Shown: one piece after another, positions 15,042 to 22,223 of the stretch | Numbering within the stretch: position 1 is the stretch's first letter | How the letters are laid out: every line of letters begins with the position of its first letter | Source: a virus | IMG/VR virus record: IMGVR_UViG_3300028388_001758 | Span: 1-31,603 of that record | Direction: 5' to 3' (one strand) | Length of the DNA: 31,603 bases | The notes under the pieces: generated by a model | The model's database searches: none | Seen by the model: the letters and a program-made list of their open reading frames with translations, nothing else | Told to the model about the DNA's origin: nothing | Position numbers and translations under genes: made by a program

Positions 15042-15365
15042 TTAGATGTTTAAGCTGGTGCCTGTCGCCCATTCGTAGACGGCTAGCTGATTTGACTTTT
15101 TCCCGATTGCTTGCGCTTCTTCGAATTCGTCGGTGTGTACGCTGTCGGTGTCTAAGTACCAGATGCCGTTATCATACCATAGGCCGTAGTTCTGAAGCTC
15201 CATAATGTCGATAAGTAGAATAAGTTCGTTAAGGTTTGTACTTTGTAGCTCTTTTGATTCTGGCGTTGATACTTGATAGCCATATGTGAAGCGTTGAGGT
15301 TCTCCGTTGAAAACTGTAATCCCGTGGTCTCTCTCGATGAAGTGCTTAAGGTTTAATGCTGTCAT
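15042..15365 (-). CDS. Hypothetical protein, 107 aa, directly upstream of the ribozyme
   Basis: Unrecognised. Start chosen at 15365 (MTALNLKHFIERDHGITVF); a G-run at the end of the preceding gene serves as binding site, and the longer reading to 15398 lies inside that gene. Sequence alternates short strands (ITVFNGEPQRFTYGYQV) with an acidic helix (TNLNELILLIDIMELQNYG) and a Trp-rich patch (GLWYDNGIWYLDTD). Its TAA at 15044-15042 is separated by two bases from the stem II strand of the hammerhead, so a ribosome at the stop would cover part of the ribozyme. Confidence 0.75.
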   Translation of the reverse strand: MTALNLKHFIERDHGITVFNGEPQRFTYGYQVSTPESKELQSTNLNELILLIDIMELQNYGLWYDNGIWYLDTDSVHTDEFEEAQAIGKKSNQLAVYEWATGTSLNI

Positions 15366-15369
15366 TTTT

Positions 15370-15564
15370 TTACGCCCCCCACTCTTGCACGATTTCAATT
15401 TTTCGCGGGTCTGTCGTGCTTACTGCTTCTATTCTTACGCCGTCATTAAATTTATTATCGTCAAGCTTTATTGCGATTTCTAAAGCCTCTTGATAAGTCT
15501 CACATACTGCACGAACCTTCGCGCCTTCATAGTCGTGTAATTCACTCACGATGTATATTGTCAT
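15370..15564 (-). CDS. Hypothetical small phage protein, 64 aa
   Basis: Resembles the widespread small phage and bacterial proteins that begin with a (V/I)YxVxxxHDYEG motif (here MTIYIVSELHDYEGAKVRAV) followed by a helix (TYQEALEIAIKL). Function of that group is not known to me. AAAGGAG lies before the start at 15564, which is 45 bases downstream of a good early promoter, so it heads an early transcript that also carries the 107-aa gene and the ribozyme. Confidence 0.78.
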   Translation of the reverse strand: MTIYIVSELHDYEGAKVRAVCETYQEALEIAIKLDDNKFNDGVRIEAVSTTDPRKIEIVQEWGA

Positions 15565-15608
15565 TTTTTTATCTCCTTTGCGGTAAGTCGCTACCTTGTT
15601 ATGATTCT

Positions 15609-15637
15609 ATTGTATAACGATTATATAAATTTGTCAA
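15609..15637 (-). promoter_or_regulatory. Early host-type promoter
   Basis: Minus strand: perfect TTGACA, 17 bases, TACAAT. The spacer is AT-rich. It stands 45 bases before the start of the 64-aa gene and has an A/T-rich run upstream that could serve as an UP element. Different in detail from the extended -10 pair at 13.25 and 14.47 kb. Confidence 0.8.
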
Positions 15638-15751
15638 GCTTTTTGATAACTTTTTTTTAAAAAATTTATTTCGGGGCTCTGTTAGCGCTATTTCTGGGGG
15701 TTTTTTGTTTTTTCTTCCTTGAAAACTGCGCCTCACCTCTCAAAATATTTT

Positions 15752-15812
15752 TGTTATATAATAATTGTTAACTATATATAATAAGTGTTAAAGTAATAGT
15801 TATTATATAACA
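15752..15812. repeat. AT-rich iteron-like and inverted repeats (candidate origin or operator)
   Basis: In the gene-free stretch 15,638-15,857 I see a perfect 13-bp inverted repeat, TGTTATATAATAA (15752-15764) and TTATTATATAACA (15800-15812), and a direct repeat TATATAATAA(T/G)TGTTAA at 15755-15771 and 15775-15791, exactly 20 bp apart with one mismatch. Twenty bp is close to two helical turns, so proteins bound to each would sit on one DNA face. The whole segment is almost free of G and C. It could be a replication origin with an unwinding element or an operator for the adjacent early promoter. No protein-coding potential is seen here. Confidence 0.6.
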
Positions 15813-15854
15813 TTTCATTTTTTAGGGGGGTAGCGCGATTTTGAGAGAGAGAAG

Positions 15855-15869
15855 GGCCTATAATAGGCC
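15855..15869 (-). terminator. Hairpin at the stop codon of the metallopeptidase gene
   Basis: GGCCTA, three-base loop, TAGGCC: a perfect six-pair hairpin that contains the TAG stop. It is followed on the minus strand by a CU-rich tract rather than a clean U-run, so it may be a weak terminator or simply protect the 3' end. Confidence 0.4.
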
Positions 15870-16367
15870 GATTCTACTCAATAAGGCTCTAACTTCTGGA
15901 AGAAGCTCTGCGATATCGCTTTTTAAGTGGTGCATAAGTGGCTCGGCATCCTGAAGATAGTTATTAACATATTCGGCGTTATCTATGATGTTGGCCTGCG
16001 TTGGATAACATAACATTCCGATGGTGTTTGCGACGACTTCATTAAATGCGACGCGTGCGGTGTTATTGCTTCCGCGTGTGTCTCTGTTATAGTATCCGCG
16101 TCTGGTCTGTAGTATGTGCGTGTACTCGTGTGCAAGTGTTTTGCGTGGGTCGTGTTGGCTTGTGTGTGTTGCGCCTGTTTTGTCTGTGTAATGGTGCTCG
16201 CTGTCTGTGATGTTTGAGACGGATATTATCACCGCCGTGCGTGTGTCTCTGATTCTTCTGATGTATCCATAGGCGCGCTTCTCAATGTATGGGATGACTT
16301 GCGCCTGTAAGCCTTGCGCCTGCATCTCTGACACGAACGCTTGCGCTTGCTGTTGTGTTAACTTCAT
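15858..16367 (-). CDS. HExxH zinc metallopeptidase-like early protein
   Basis: 169-aa protein with a zincin motif: H80-E81-Y-T-H84 in LAHEYTHILQ, and a likely third ligand E110 in FNEVVANTIGM about 26 residues on. The order HExxH then an E-V-V-A helix resembles the metallopeptidase domain of ArdC-type antirestriction proteins, though only that domain is present here. The N-terminal 35 residues are Gln/Ala-rich helix. The start at 16367 has AAGGAA upstream and a promoter 35-62 bases away; a reading to 16547 would run through that promoter. As first leftward gene it is likely among the earliest expressed, so inactivating a host protein or countering defence is a reasonable inference. The motif is firm, the target unknown. 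Confidence 0.75.
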   Translation of the reverse strand: MKLTQQQAQAFVSEMQAQGLQAQVIPYIEKRAYGYIRRIRDTRTAVIISVSNITDSEHHYTDKTGATHTSQHDPRKTLAHEYTHILQTRRGYYNRDTRGSNNTARVAFNEVVANTIGMLCYPTQANIIDNAEYVNNYLQDAEPLMHHLKSDIAELLPEVRALLSRIGLL

Positions 16368-16401
16368 AGGTTGATTCCTTCCTTTTCTTTTGTATGGTTC
16401 C

Positions 16402-16429
16402 ATTGTAGCACACTTGAAAATATAGTCAA
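16402..16429 (-). promoter_or_regulatory. Early host-type promoter for the metallopeptidase gene
   Basis: Minus strand: TTGACT, 16 bases, TACAAT with TG close to the -10. The spacing to the ATG at 16367 is suitable. First leftward promoter of the divergent region. Confidence 0.72.
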
Positions 16430-16676
16430 GTAAAGCATCAAAAAATACCGCATCAAAAGCAGGCCTAAAATTTGGGGGGTGGCCCTTAAAAGGAAAACAT
16501 GCGCGGGGTTCGGCTGGCTCGTCGTTATTATTAGCAAACACACACAAAATATCTCACCAAAAAAACACACCCCCCTACCCTTTAAACACTTTTTCACCAA
16601 AATATTACAAAACATCACAAAAATCGCGGCGTTTTTTTAATTTTACACAGATTTGCGGCAAAAAATTCGTTTTTTG
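16430..16676. other. Divergent intergenic region with a G-free strand
   Basis: No gene fits this stretch. It contains a direct repeat GCATCAAAA twice (about 16435-16460), a G-rich patch (GGGGGGTGG near 16475, CGCGGGG near 16503), and then 91 bases without any G on the plus strand (16535-16625), including runs of A and a CCCCCC block. It ends with a hairpin CAAAAAA-TTCG-TTTTTTG (16659-16676) that abuts the -35 of the rightward promoter. The compositional asymmetry could mark a replication start or a region kept free of RNA structure. Confidence 0.5.
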
Positions 16677-16705
16677 TGCCACTTTTAACAAAAAATCACT
16701 ATAAT
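16677..16705 (+). promoter_or_regulatory. Candidate phage-sigma promoter for the rightward arm
   Basis: TGCCAC, 17 bases, TATAAT followed by ATAGG. Together with the site at 22181 it shares GTGCCACTTTT, nine variable bases, and TCACTATAATATAGGT. It is the only promoter candidate before the first rightward gene (ATG at 16756), with an expected start near 16712. Confidence 0.82.
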
Positions 16706-16755
16706 ATAGGTAGTGGTAAAGATTTCCACAATAAAAAATAGAAAAGAGGTAAAAT

Positions 16756-17916
16756 ATGGCAGACCATATGATACAAGACCTTGTCCAAATCGTGGAAGAG
16801 GCAAGAAAGATTCGCAAACACAGCGGCGTGGAGTACATTGACTGGAAAGAAGTCAGCGAGAGAATGGCGGATAAGTACCCAGACGAGTACAATAGCAAAG
16901 AACGCTGGCGAAGTGCCTACCGTAGAGCAACGAGTGAAGAGTGGAGAGCACAGCACGATAGAGTAAACCAAAGAACAACCTTCAAGAGAGGCGGGGCAAC
17001 GAAGTTGCAGTCACAGTTGGCAGTGTACTTCAAGAACAGACGCTCACTCACAGACACGATGGATATGTTCGATATCGGAGAAGATGAAGTATTCAGTGAG
17101 ACGACAAAGATGCGACTCCTAGGATACGATGTGCACATTTGGCTAGAGAGCGGGACAACTTTCCTGCAGATATTTAAGAAAGTCAAAGACAACACTAAGA
17201 GCTTCGAGCGCTTGTACAAAGGGCGGGAGTTCAAAATTGCGGTTTTAAGTGATACCCATATGGGACACAAGAAGCACGACAATGAAGCATTACATACATT
17301 TTATAAGTATGCACATTCGATGGGCATTACTGATTTCTACCACGCAGGGGACATCGTCGATGGTTATTATAAGAATCGGGACTCTAGTATTTATGAACAA
17401 TACGCCGTAGGGTTCGACAACCAGTTAGAAGATGTGGTCAAAAATTATCCACGCATCGACGGTGTCACAACCTACTTTATTACAGGTAATCACGATGTGA
17501 CGCATATTAGAAACGGCGGCGCCAACATTGGTAAAGCCATCGCGGCACAGAGAGATGACTTAATCTACTTGGGACATAACTTCGCGAAAGTATGGCTCAC
17601 AGAAGAAACAGACTTAAACCTTATCCACCCAGGCGACGGGAGCGCGTACTCAGTATCACTCCGTGCACAAAAAATTATCGACGCCGCGGCGGGCAAGCGT
17701 CTATCGAAGATAATGGCGATTGGTCACTATCATAAGATGGACTGGATTTATTGGAAAGGTGTACACGCATTTACGATGCCTAGCTTTATTCACCAGACAG
17801 AATTTATGGAAACAATGAATCTTAAGAGTTATGTCGGTGCATATATCTTAACAATTAAAGTGGATGATGACGGACAACTCTTGTCAATCATACCAGAATT
17901 TGTGGAGTTAGGATAA
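16756..17916 (+). CDS. Calcineurin-like metallophosphoesterase
   Basis: 386-aa two-part protein. The C-terminal two thirds carry the full metallophosphoesterase motif set: SDTHMG (D166, H168), AGDIVDG (D199), GNHD (N245, H246, D247), NLIHPGDG and IGHYHKMD. These residues build the di-metal centre of phosphoesterases acting on nucleic acids or nucleotides. The first 140 residues form a separate helical domain, with a basic segment (RWRSAYRRATSEEW) and a likely helix-turn-helix around 85-125, suggesting DNA contact. Start at 16756 with AGAGGT upstream. It is the first gene of the packaging/structure arm, right before the terminase genes, so a nuclease-like role at packaging or concatemer processing is possible; an anti-defence phosphoesterase is an alternative. 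Confidence 0.9.
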   Translation: MADHMIQDLVQIVEEARKIRKHSGVEYIDWKEVSERMADKYPDEYNSKERWRSAYRRATSEEWRAQHDRVNQRTTFKRGGATKLQSQLAVYFKNRRSLTDTMDMFDIGEDEVFSETTKMRLLGYDVHIWLESGTTFLQIFKKVKDNTKSFERLYKGREFKIAVLSDTHMGHKKHDNEALHTFYKYAHSMGITDFYHAGDIVDGYYKNRDSSIYEQYAVGFDNQLEDVVKNYPRIDGVTTYFITGNHDVTHIRNGGANIGKAIAAQRDDLIYLGHNFAKVWLTEETDLNLIHPGDGSAYSVSLRAQKIIDAAAGKRLSKIMAIGHYHKMDWIYWKGVHAFTMPSFIHQTEFMETMNLKSYVGAYILTIKVDDDGQLLSIIPEFVELG

Positions 17917-18104
17917 TGTTAGTAGAATTAATTGCAGTGACTTTACTATTTGTTAGTATAGGATTGTATTTAAGATTAAAAGATTTAGAGAAAAGAATGC
18001 ACATTTTTGACAGATGGGCGGATTGGCTGGAAGAACAATTGTTCAATCAGCAAGAAGTCACACTGACACTAGAAGGTGAAGAGGATGGCGAAAGAAAAGA
18101 TTAG
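17916..18104 (+). CDS. Small membrane protein with one N-terminal span
   Basis: 62-aa protein: an N-terminal hydrophobic helix (LVELIAVTLLFVSIGLYL) followed by a charged helix (KDLEKRMHIFDRWADWLEEQ) and an acidic tail. Start overlaps the metallophosphoesterase stop (TAATG) and its 3' end overlaps the small terminase gene. It could be a holin- or i-spanin-like lysis protein or a membrane anchor, but no lysin gene lies beside it, so function is open. Confidence 0.75.
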   Translation: MLVELIAVTLLFVSIGLYLRLKDLEKRMHIFDRWADWLEEQLFNQQEVTLTLEGEEDGERKD

Positions 18105-18492
18105 TGAACTTGAGTCTTTAATTATTAACGACGGTAGTTTGAAAGAGGACAAAGAGAAACGGTTACTGTATAAATCTTATGCAGTAATGTTCTCTGAGGA
18201 TATGATAAATAATCTAGACCTCACATCAATTGAACTCGATGATAAATACAAAACTGAGAATCCAGTTAGCTGGAGAAAGTTTCTAAATCATCCTGCTATT
18301 AAAAAGTTTATTGATGGATTCCTAAACGAGCGTGCAGAAAAAGCTGCGATGAGACAAATCGGTGAAGGGTCCACAAGAGCAGTGGAAGCGTTGAAAATTA
18401 AAGAGATGGTTGACAGCAAACAAGATAAAGAAGACAACTCAAATGTTGTTGTCGTGTTCCTCCCTCAGAAGAGGTACAAGACCTATGAATAA
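18085..18492 (+). CDS. Probable terminase small subunit
   Basis: 135-aa helical, charged protein. I chose the ATG at 18085 (MAKEKISELESLIINDGSLK) with AAGGTG upstream; the GTG at 18076 is part of that binding site. Position immediately before, and overlapping by eight bases, the large terminase supports the assignment. A central helical region (WRKFLNHPAIKKFIDGFLNE) and the segment AAMRQIGEGSTRAVEALKIK resemble small terminases that bind packaging sites and form rings. Short C-terminal beta segment (NVVVVFLPQKR) may contact the large subunit. Based mostly on context. Confidence 0.65.
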   Translation: MAKEKISELESLIINDGSLKEDKEKRLLYKSYAVMFSEDMINNLDLTSIELDDKYKTENPVSWRKFLNHPAIKKFIDGFLNERAEKAAMRQIGEGSTRAVEALKIKEMVDSKQDKEDNSNVVVVFLPQKRYKTYE

Positions 18493-20041
18493 AAAAGTTG
18501 AGCTTAAAAAATACAACGAAGAAGGGCATCGTGTTTACGATTGCCCTATTTGTAGTACTGGGGAGGTTGTTGTAAAAGACAATTCATTCTATGGTAAGTG
18601 TGATAATTGTGAAGCAACCCTCATCGACTACACCCCATTACCCCACCAGGAAGCATTCCACTTATCGAATGCACAGTACAGATTGAATATTGGTGGATTT
18701 GGTAGTGGTAAAACTACGGCAGCTTGTGCGGAAATCGCAACACACGCACTTGACACGCCAAACGGGCGCTCACTGATTACGGCGCCTACCCTATCCCTAG
18801 TAAAGGATGCGGTAATACCAGAACTTAATAAGTTTCTGCCTACTTGGCACATAGAAACAAGTAGATTAAACCCTAGTCCGTACTACAAACTTAAGAATGG
18901 ACACGAAATTATTGTATATTCTGCAGCGGACCAGCAAAAACTGCGTTCACTTAACCTTACAGCGTTCTATATAGAGGAGGCAAGTGGGGTAGGATACGAG
19001 ATTTTTGACCAATTAATGACGCGTTTGCGTTCAAAAGCGGGTGTTATTAGGGATAAAGACGGAAAAGAAGTCGATTATAAGTATATGGGAATTGTGTCTA
19101 CAAACCCTGAAGATGGCTGGATTTTGGACAATTTTATGCTTATTTCGGACAAATTAGTGGCATCTCCATCGATTGATGTCCATATGTACGACAATTTTAT
19201 GAAGAATGAACTGAACAGACACTTCCATACCTTTATATCTAGTACAAGAGACAACGAACACATTCCTCACGAGTTTATCGAGCGTATGAGTGCAGGTAAA
19301 TCTGAGCGATGGATAAGGAAGTATGTTGATTGCTTTATCGATATTTCAGAAGATGCCGTGTATCCAGAATTTAGTGAATGTATGGTAGAACCATTTGATA
19401 TACCAAAGCATTGGAAACGCGTGGCTGGGTTTGACCCAGGGTACGCAGATGGTGTAGCGTTCTTAATGGGCGCAGTCAGACCAAGTGATGGTAGTGTGTA
19501 TATCTATTTAGATTATTATATAAAAGAAATGCCAGTGTCCTATCACGCGAATCAACTTGCAAGACTTGTGAAGGGCCAAGATTTCTTGTATCCAATACAA
19601 TCAGACCCATCCGTAAATAAAAGAAATGATAGGGACGGGTTATCATATAAAGATTATTTTTATAAATTGTCTGGCGTAGATTTAGTTCCAGGAAATAATG
19701 ATATTATGTATGGAATTGAAAAGGTGAGAGATTATATGGTTTCAGGAAAATTATTTTTCTTTAACAATATGGAAAATTTAAAGTATGAAATGAAGAATTA
19801 TCAATTTAACAAGAGTGAGAAAAGAAATTCAAATGATACACCAGTTGATAAACACAATCACTTGATGGATGCAATGCGATATATGGTAGCGAAGTTTCCA
19901 CAAGACCCAAATGATATGGTAGGTGTGTATGTGACTGAAAGATTTAATACACCAACAAGTGCATTTGTAGAAAGCTTTGGAGAATCAAAAGATAATGTTA
20001 CATACGGTAAGTCCATCTACCGTGGAATTAAAAAATTTTAA
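18485..20041 (+). CDS. terL: Terminase large subunit (packaging ATPase and nuclease)
   Basis: 518-aa DNA-packaging motor. I chose the start at 18485 (MNKKVELKKYNEEG), with GAGG ten bases before it. An N-terminal zinc ribbon (C20-x2-C23, C39-x2-C42) precedes the ATPase: Walker A GGFGSGKT (K76, T77), Walker B FYIEEAS (E164, E165), coupling motif STNP (about 205-208). The RNase H-like nuclease carries GFDPGYADG (D317), SDPS (D374) and HNHLMDAMRY (D462). It cuts concatemers and pumps DNA through the portal encoded downstream. The zinc ribbon is an extra not present in most large terminases I know and may touch DNA or the small subunit. Confidence 0.95.
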   Translation: MNKKVELKKYNEEGHRVYDCPICSTGEVVVKDNSFYGKCDNCEATLIDYTPLPHQEAFHLSNAQYRLNIGGFGSGKTTAACAEIATHALDTPNGRSLITAPTLSLVKDAVIPELNKFLPTWHIETSRLNPSPYYKLKNGHEIIVYSAADQQKLRSLNLTAFYIEEASGVGYEIFDQLMTRLRSKAGVIRDKDGKEVDYKYMGIVSTNPEDGWILDNFMLISDKLVASPSIDVHMYDNFMKNELNRHFHTFISSTRDNEHIPHEFIERMSAGKSERWIRKYVDCFIDISEDAVYPEFSECMVEPFDIPKHWKRVAGFDPGYADGVAFLMGAVRPSDGSVYIYLDYYIKEMPVSYHANQLARLVKGQDFLYPIQSDPSVNKRNDRDGLSYKDYFYKLSGVDLVPGNNDIMYGIEKVRDYMVSGKLFFFNNMENLKYEMKNYQFNKSEKRNSNDTPVDKHNHLMDAMRYMVAKFPQDPNDMVGVYVTERFNTPTSAFVESFGESKDNVTYGKSIYRGIKKF

Positions 20042-20052
20042 GAGGTGAAGGT

Positions 20053-20226
20053 ATGGAAGATAAGAAAATAGATTTAACAGAAATTTACTTAATGTTGCAG
20101 GACTTGGATAAACGAGTCAGTGAGTTAGAGGAATACAAAGAAAAAATAGAACCAGGGATTGTCACAGACGGCGCGCCTCAATTTGTAAAACAATACCTGA
20201 GTAAAATAAAAGAGGGGATTAAATAA
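20053..20226 (+). CDS. Hypothetical coiled-coil protein, 57 aa
   Basis: Short gene starting MEDKKIDLTEIYLMLQDLDK with a heptad-like helix (RVSELEEYKEKIE) and a C-terminal KQYLSKIKEGIK. GAGGTG lies before the start at 20053, and the stop overlaps the portal start (TAATG), so it is translated. Placed between terminase and portal; perhaps a small head or packaging accessory protein. Unrecognised. Confidence 0.75.
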   Translation: MEDKKIDLTEIYLMLQDLDKRVSELEEYKEKIEPGIVTDGAPQFVKQYLSKIKEGIK

Positions 20227-22175
20227 TGACAAAGAAGGCAGCTAAATATATTGAAATGTTTCGCAGAGCGCGTGACTTCGATACTGATAGATTTTATCAG
20301 TACCAAGAGAATCTAGCTTTCTACGAAGGACAACAACATCTATTAGATAGATATCTAACAGAGAAACCTTGGGTGGTAGATATTAACTCACCATACGCGA
20401 CAGATGCGATTAACAATCGTGTGTCATCTTTAATGGCGAATGAGTACATTGGACAATTAGAACCACTATCACCAGATGATGCAGAGATTATTACCACACT
20501 TAATGATGCATATGTTAATCAATGGAATGAGATGAATATCGACAACCTAGTCAACGAAGCAATTTTAAAGAGTGCAGTTAATCGAGAATCGTATGTGCAT
20601 ATTGTCTACGACCCTAATGTCGTAGTGGGCGGTACAAACAGATTACGCGAAGGTAAGCTAGAAGCATACTTCATTGATACTGAGTCAATGCTCATAGACC
20701 CTAACGCAAGAACCTTTAAAGATGCAGACTATGTAATTGTAGCAGAGCGCATCAGCCCAAACAAAGCAGACTTGCTTTACAAATACAAAAGAGACACAGG
20801 AAACGAAAATAATTATGGTTCAATGTTTACACCAGAAGACAGAGGGGAAATGTCTATTGATGTCGACTTTACTTCTGAACAACAAGAAGCATTAACTAAA
20901 TTAACTTTCTATGAGAAAACGAAAAAAGGAATTGTAAAAACAATCCTCATCGAAGACAAGATTGTAGAAAAACCAAAAGTGATTCCAATTAAAAATTATC
21001 CAATCGCACAATTAAGATGGGAGAAAAAACAAAAATCACCATATGGTATTTCATTAATGGATAGATTGTTACCATTACAAAAATCAGTAAACTCTATCGA
21101 GTCGGCAATTACAAACACAGCGTTATCATTCGCTGCACCATCATTTGTTGTCCGTAGAGATTCTGGTGTTGACCCACAAGCAGTCGCAAGTGTTGCGGGA
21201 GCGCCTGGTGTTGTATTCTCAGTAAACGGTGACCCAAACAATGCAATCCGTCCACTTATTAATAACGCAATCGACAATCAAATGATTTTAGTAAAAAGAG
21301 AAAACGAACAAACAATCTACAAACTTGCTGGTGTTAACGCACAGTTCCAAGGTGATATTGGTACAGCTGGTAACACTGCAGGCGGCGCAAGTGAAGCAGT
21401 AAGACGCGCGAAGATTATTGAACAACAATTTTTAAATAATTTAGAAGAGTTTGTTGAAGATTTAACGCGTATCGTTGTAGAGTATATTGTCAATGTATTC
21501 CAAGGCGAAACACTTTATACAAGAAGTGAGCGTCGTGCAGACGGTACATTTGAGTTTGGACAAATCGATATGCCAGACCAAGATATGACTGACTTAGAGT
21601 TTACCTTCTATGTTAATTTAGATGTTAAAACACCATTTAGTCGTGATAAGTCAAAAGCATTGATTCAAGAATTGTTCCAAATTGAGCGTCAATATGATGC
21701 ACCAGTTAAAACAATTAACATTCAAGACATTATTAATACTTATGACTTACCAAATAAACAAGAACTTGTCCAGCGTTACGAATATCTAGCCGCTAGAGAA
21801 GATGAAGGTACAGCTCAGATTATTACTCAGTTTGTTGCGAATGCATTACAAGGTGGTGTAGATGTACAAACAGTTACACAAGGTATCTTGGAATTACTTG
21901 CTAAGAAAGAAACACCAACAGTTGATGCAGTGTTACAACAAATGGAACAACAAATCGCACAACAAGAACAGCAAGCAATGCAACAACAACAGCAACAACA
22001 ACAAATGGCAGAAACACCTCAAGAAGGTGAAGAACAATTGGGTCAACTATTACAACAAGTTGAAGCTGCAATTGCTCAAGGAACACCAATGGACCAAATC
22101 GTATTACAATTAGAACAAGCAGGAATTCCAAACGAAGTTATCCAAGGAATTATGCAAGAAATTAATTTACAATAA
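20226..22175 (+). CDS. Portal protein
   Basis: 649-aa portal, forming the dodecameric DNA gate at one capsid vertex. The sequence pattern is typical: N-terminal RARDFDTDRFYQYQENLAFYEG, PYATDAINNRVSSLMANEY, a wing with beta strands (EAYFIDTESMLIDPNA, DADYVIVAERIS), LRWEKKQKSPYGISLMDRLLPL, then stem and crown helices (GNTAGGASEAVRRAKIIEQQ). The C-terminal 100 residues are a Gln-rich helical extension (see the repeat at 21935-22004), probably a crown or barrel facing the capsid interior. It is followed by the second phage-sigma promoter. Confidence 0.92.
   Translation: MTKKAAKYIEMFRRARDFDTDRFYQYQENLAFYEGQQHLLDRYLTEKPWVVDINSPYATDAINNRVSSLMANEYIGQLEPLSPDDAEIITTLNDAYVNQWNEMNIDNLVNEAILKSAVNRESYVHIVYDPNVVVGGTNRLREGKLEAYFIDTESMLIDPNARTFKDADYVIVAERISPNKADLLYKYKRDTGNENNYGSMFTPEDRGEMSIDVDFTSEQQEALTKLTFYEKTKKGIVKTILIEDKIVEKPKVIPIKNYPIAQLRWEKKQKSPYGISLMDRLLPLQKSVNSIESAITNTALSFAAPSFVVRRDSGVDPQAVASVAGAPGVVFSVNGDPNNAIRPLINNAIDNQMILVKRENEQTIYKLAGVNAQFQGDIGTAGNTAGGASEAVRRAKIIEQQFLNNLEEFVEDLTRIVVEYIVNVFQGETLYTRSERRADGTFEFGQIDMPDQDMTDLEFTFYVNLDVKTPFSRDKSKALIQELFQIERQYDAPVKTINIQDIINTYDLPNKQELVQRYEYLAAREDEGTAQIITQFVANALQGGVDVQTVTQGILELLAKKETPTVDAVLQQMEQQIAQQEQQAMQQQQQQQQMAETPQEGEEQLGQLLQQVEAAIAQGTPMDQIVLQLEQAGIPNEVIQGIMQEINLQ
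21935..22004 (+). repeat. CAA/CAG-rich low-complexity tract in portal gene
   Basis: About 23 codons, mostly Gln with scattered Met, Glu and Ala, including seven or more CAA/CAG codons in a row. Encodes a glutamine-rich helix in the portal crown/barrel region. Such tracts can change length by slippage. Confidence 0.8.
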
Positions 22176-22180
22176 AATAG

Positions 22181-22209
22181 TGCCACTTTTTTATTAAAGT
22201 CACTATAAT
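22181..22209 (+). promoter_or_regulatory. Candidate phage-sigma promoter for scaffold and capsid genes
   Basis: TGCCAC, 17 bases, TATAAT followed by ATAGG, sharing about 27 bases at fixed positions with the promoter at 16677. Placed just after the portal stop, it would add extra transcription of scaffold, capsid and tail genes. The predicted start is near 22216. Confidence 0.82.
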
Positions 22210-22223
22210 ATAGGTGAAAGGCA

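Noticed and set aside
15660-15740. Short minus-strand frame starting with TTG near the early promoter at 15.6 kb
   Set aside because: No convincing binding site, composition of poly-Lys and poly-Pro type, and overlap with regulatory DNA.
16470-16510. G-rich patch as a G-quadruplex
   Set aside because: Only two strong G-runs are present, not four within a short distance.
16368-16618. Upstream extension of the metallopeptidase reading frame and an overlapping minus-strand frame
   Set aside because: These frames run through a good promoter, lack a binding site and code for low-quality sequence; the start at 16367 has both promoter and binding site.
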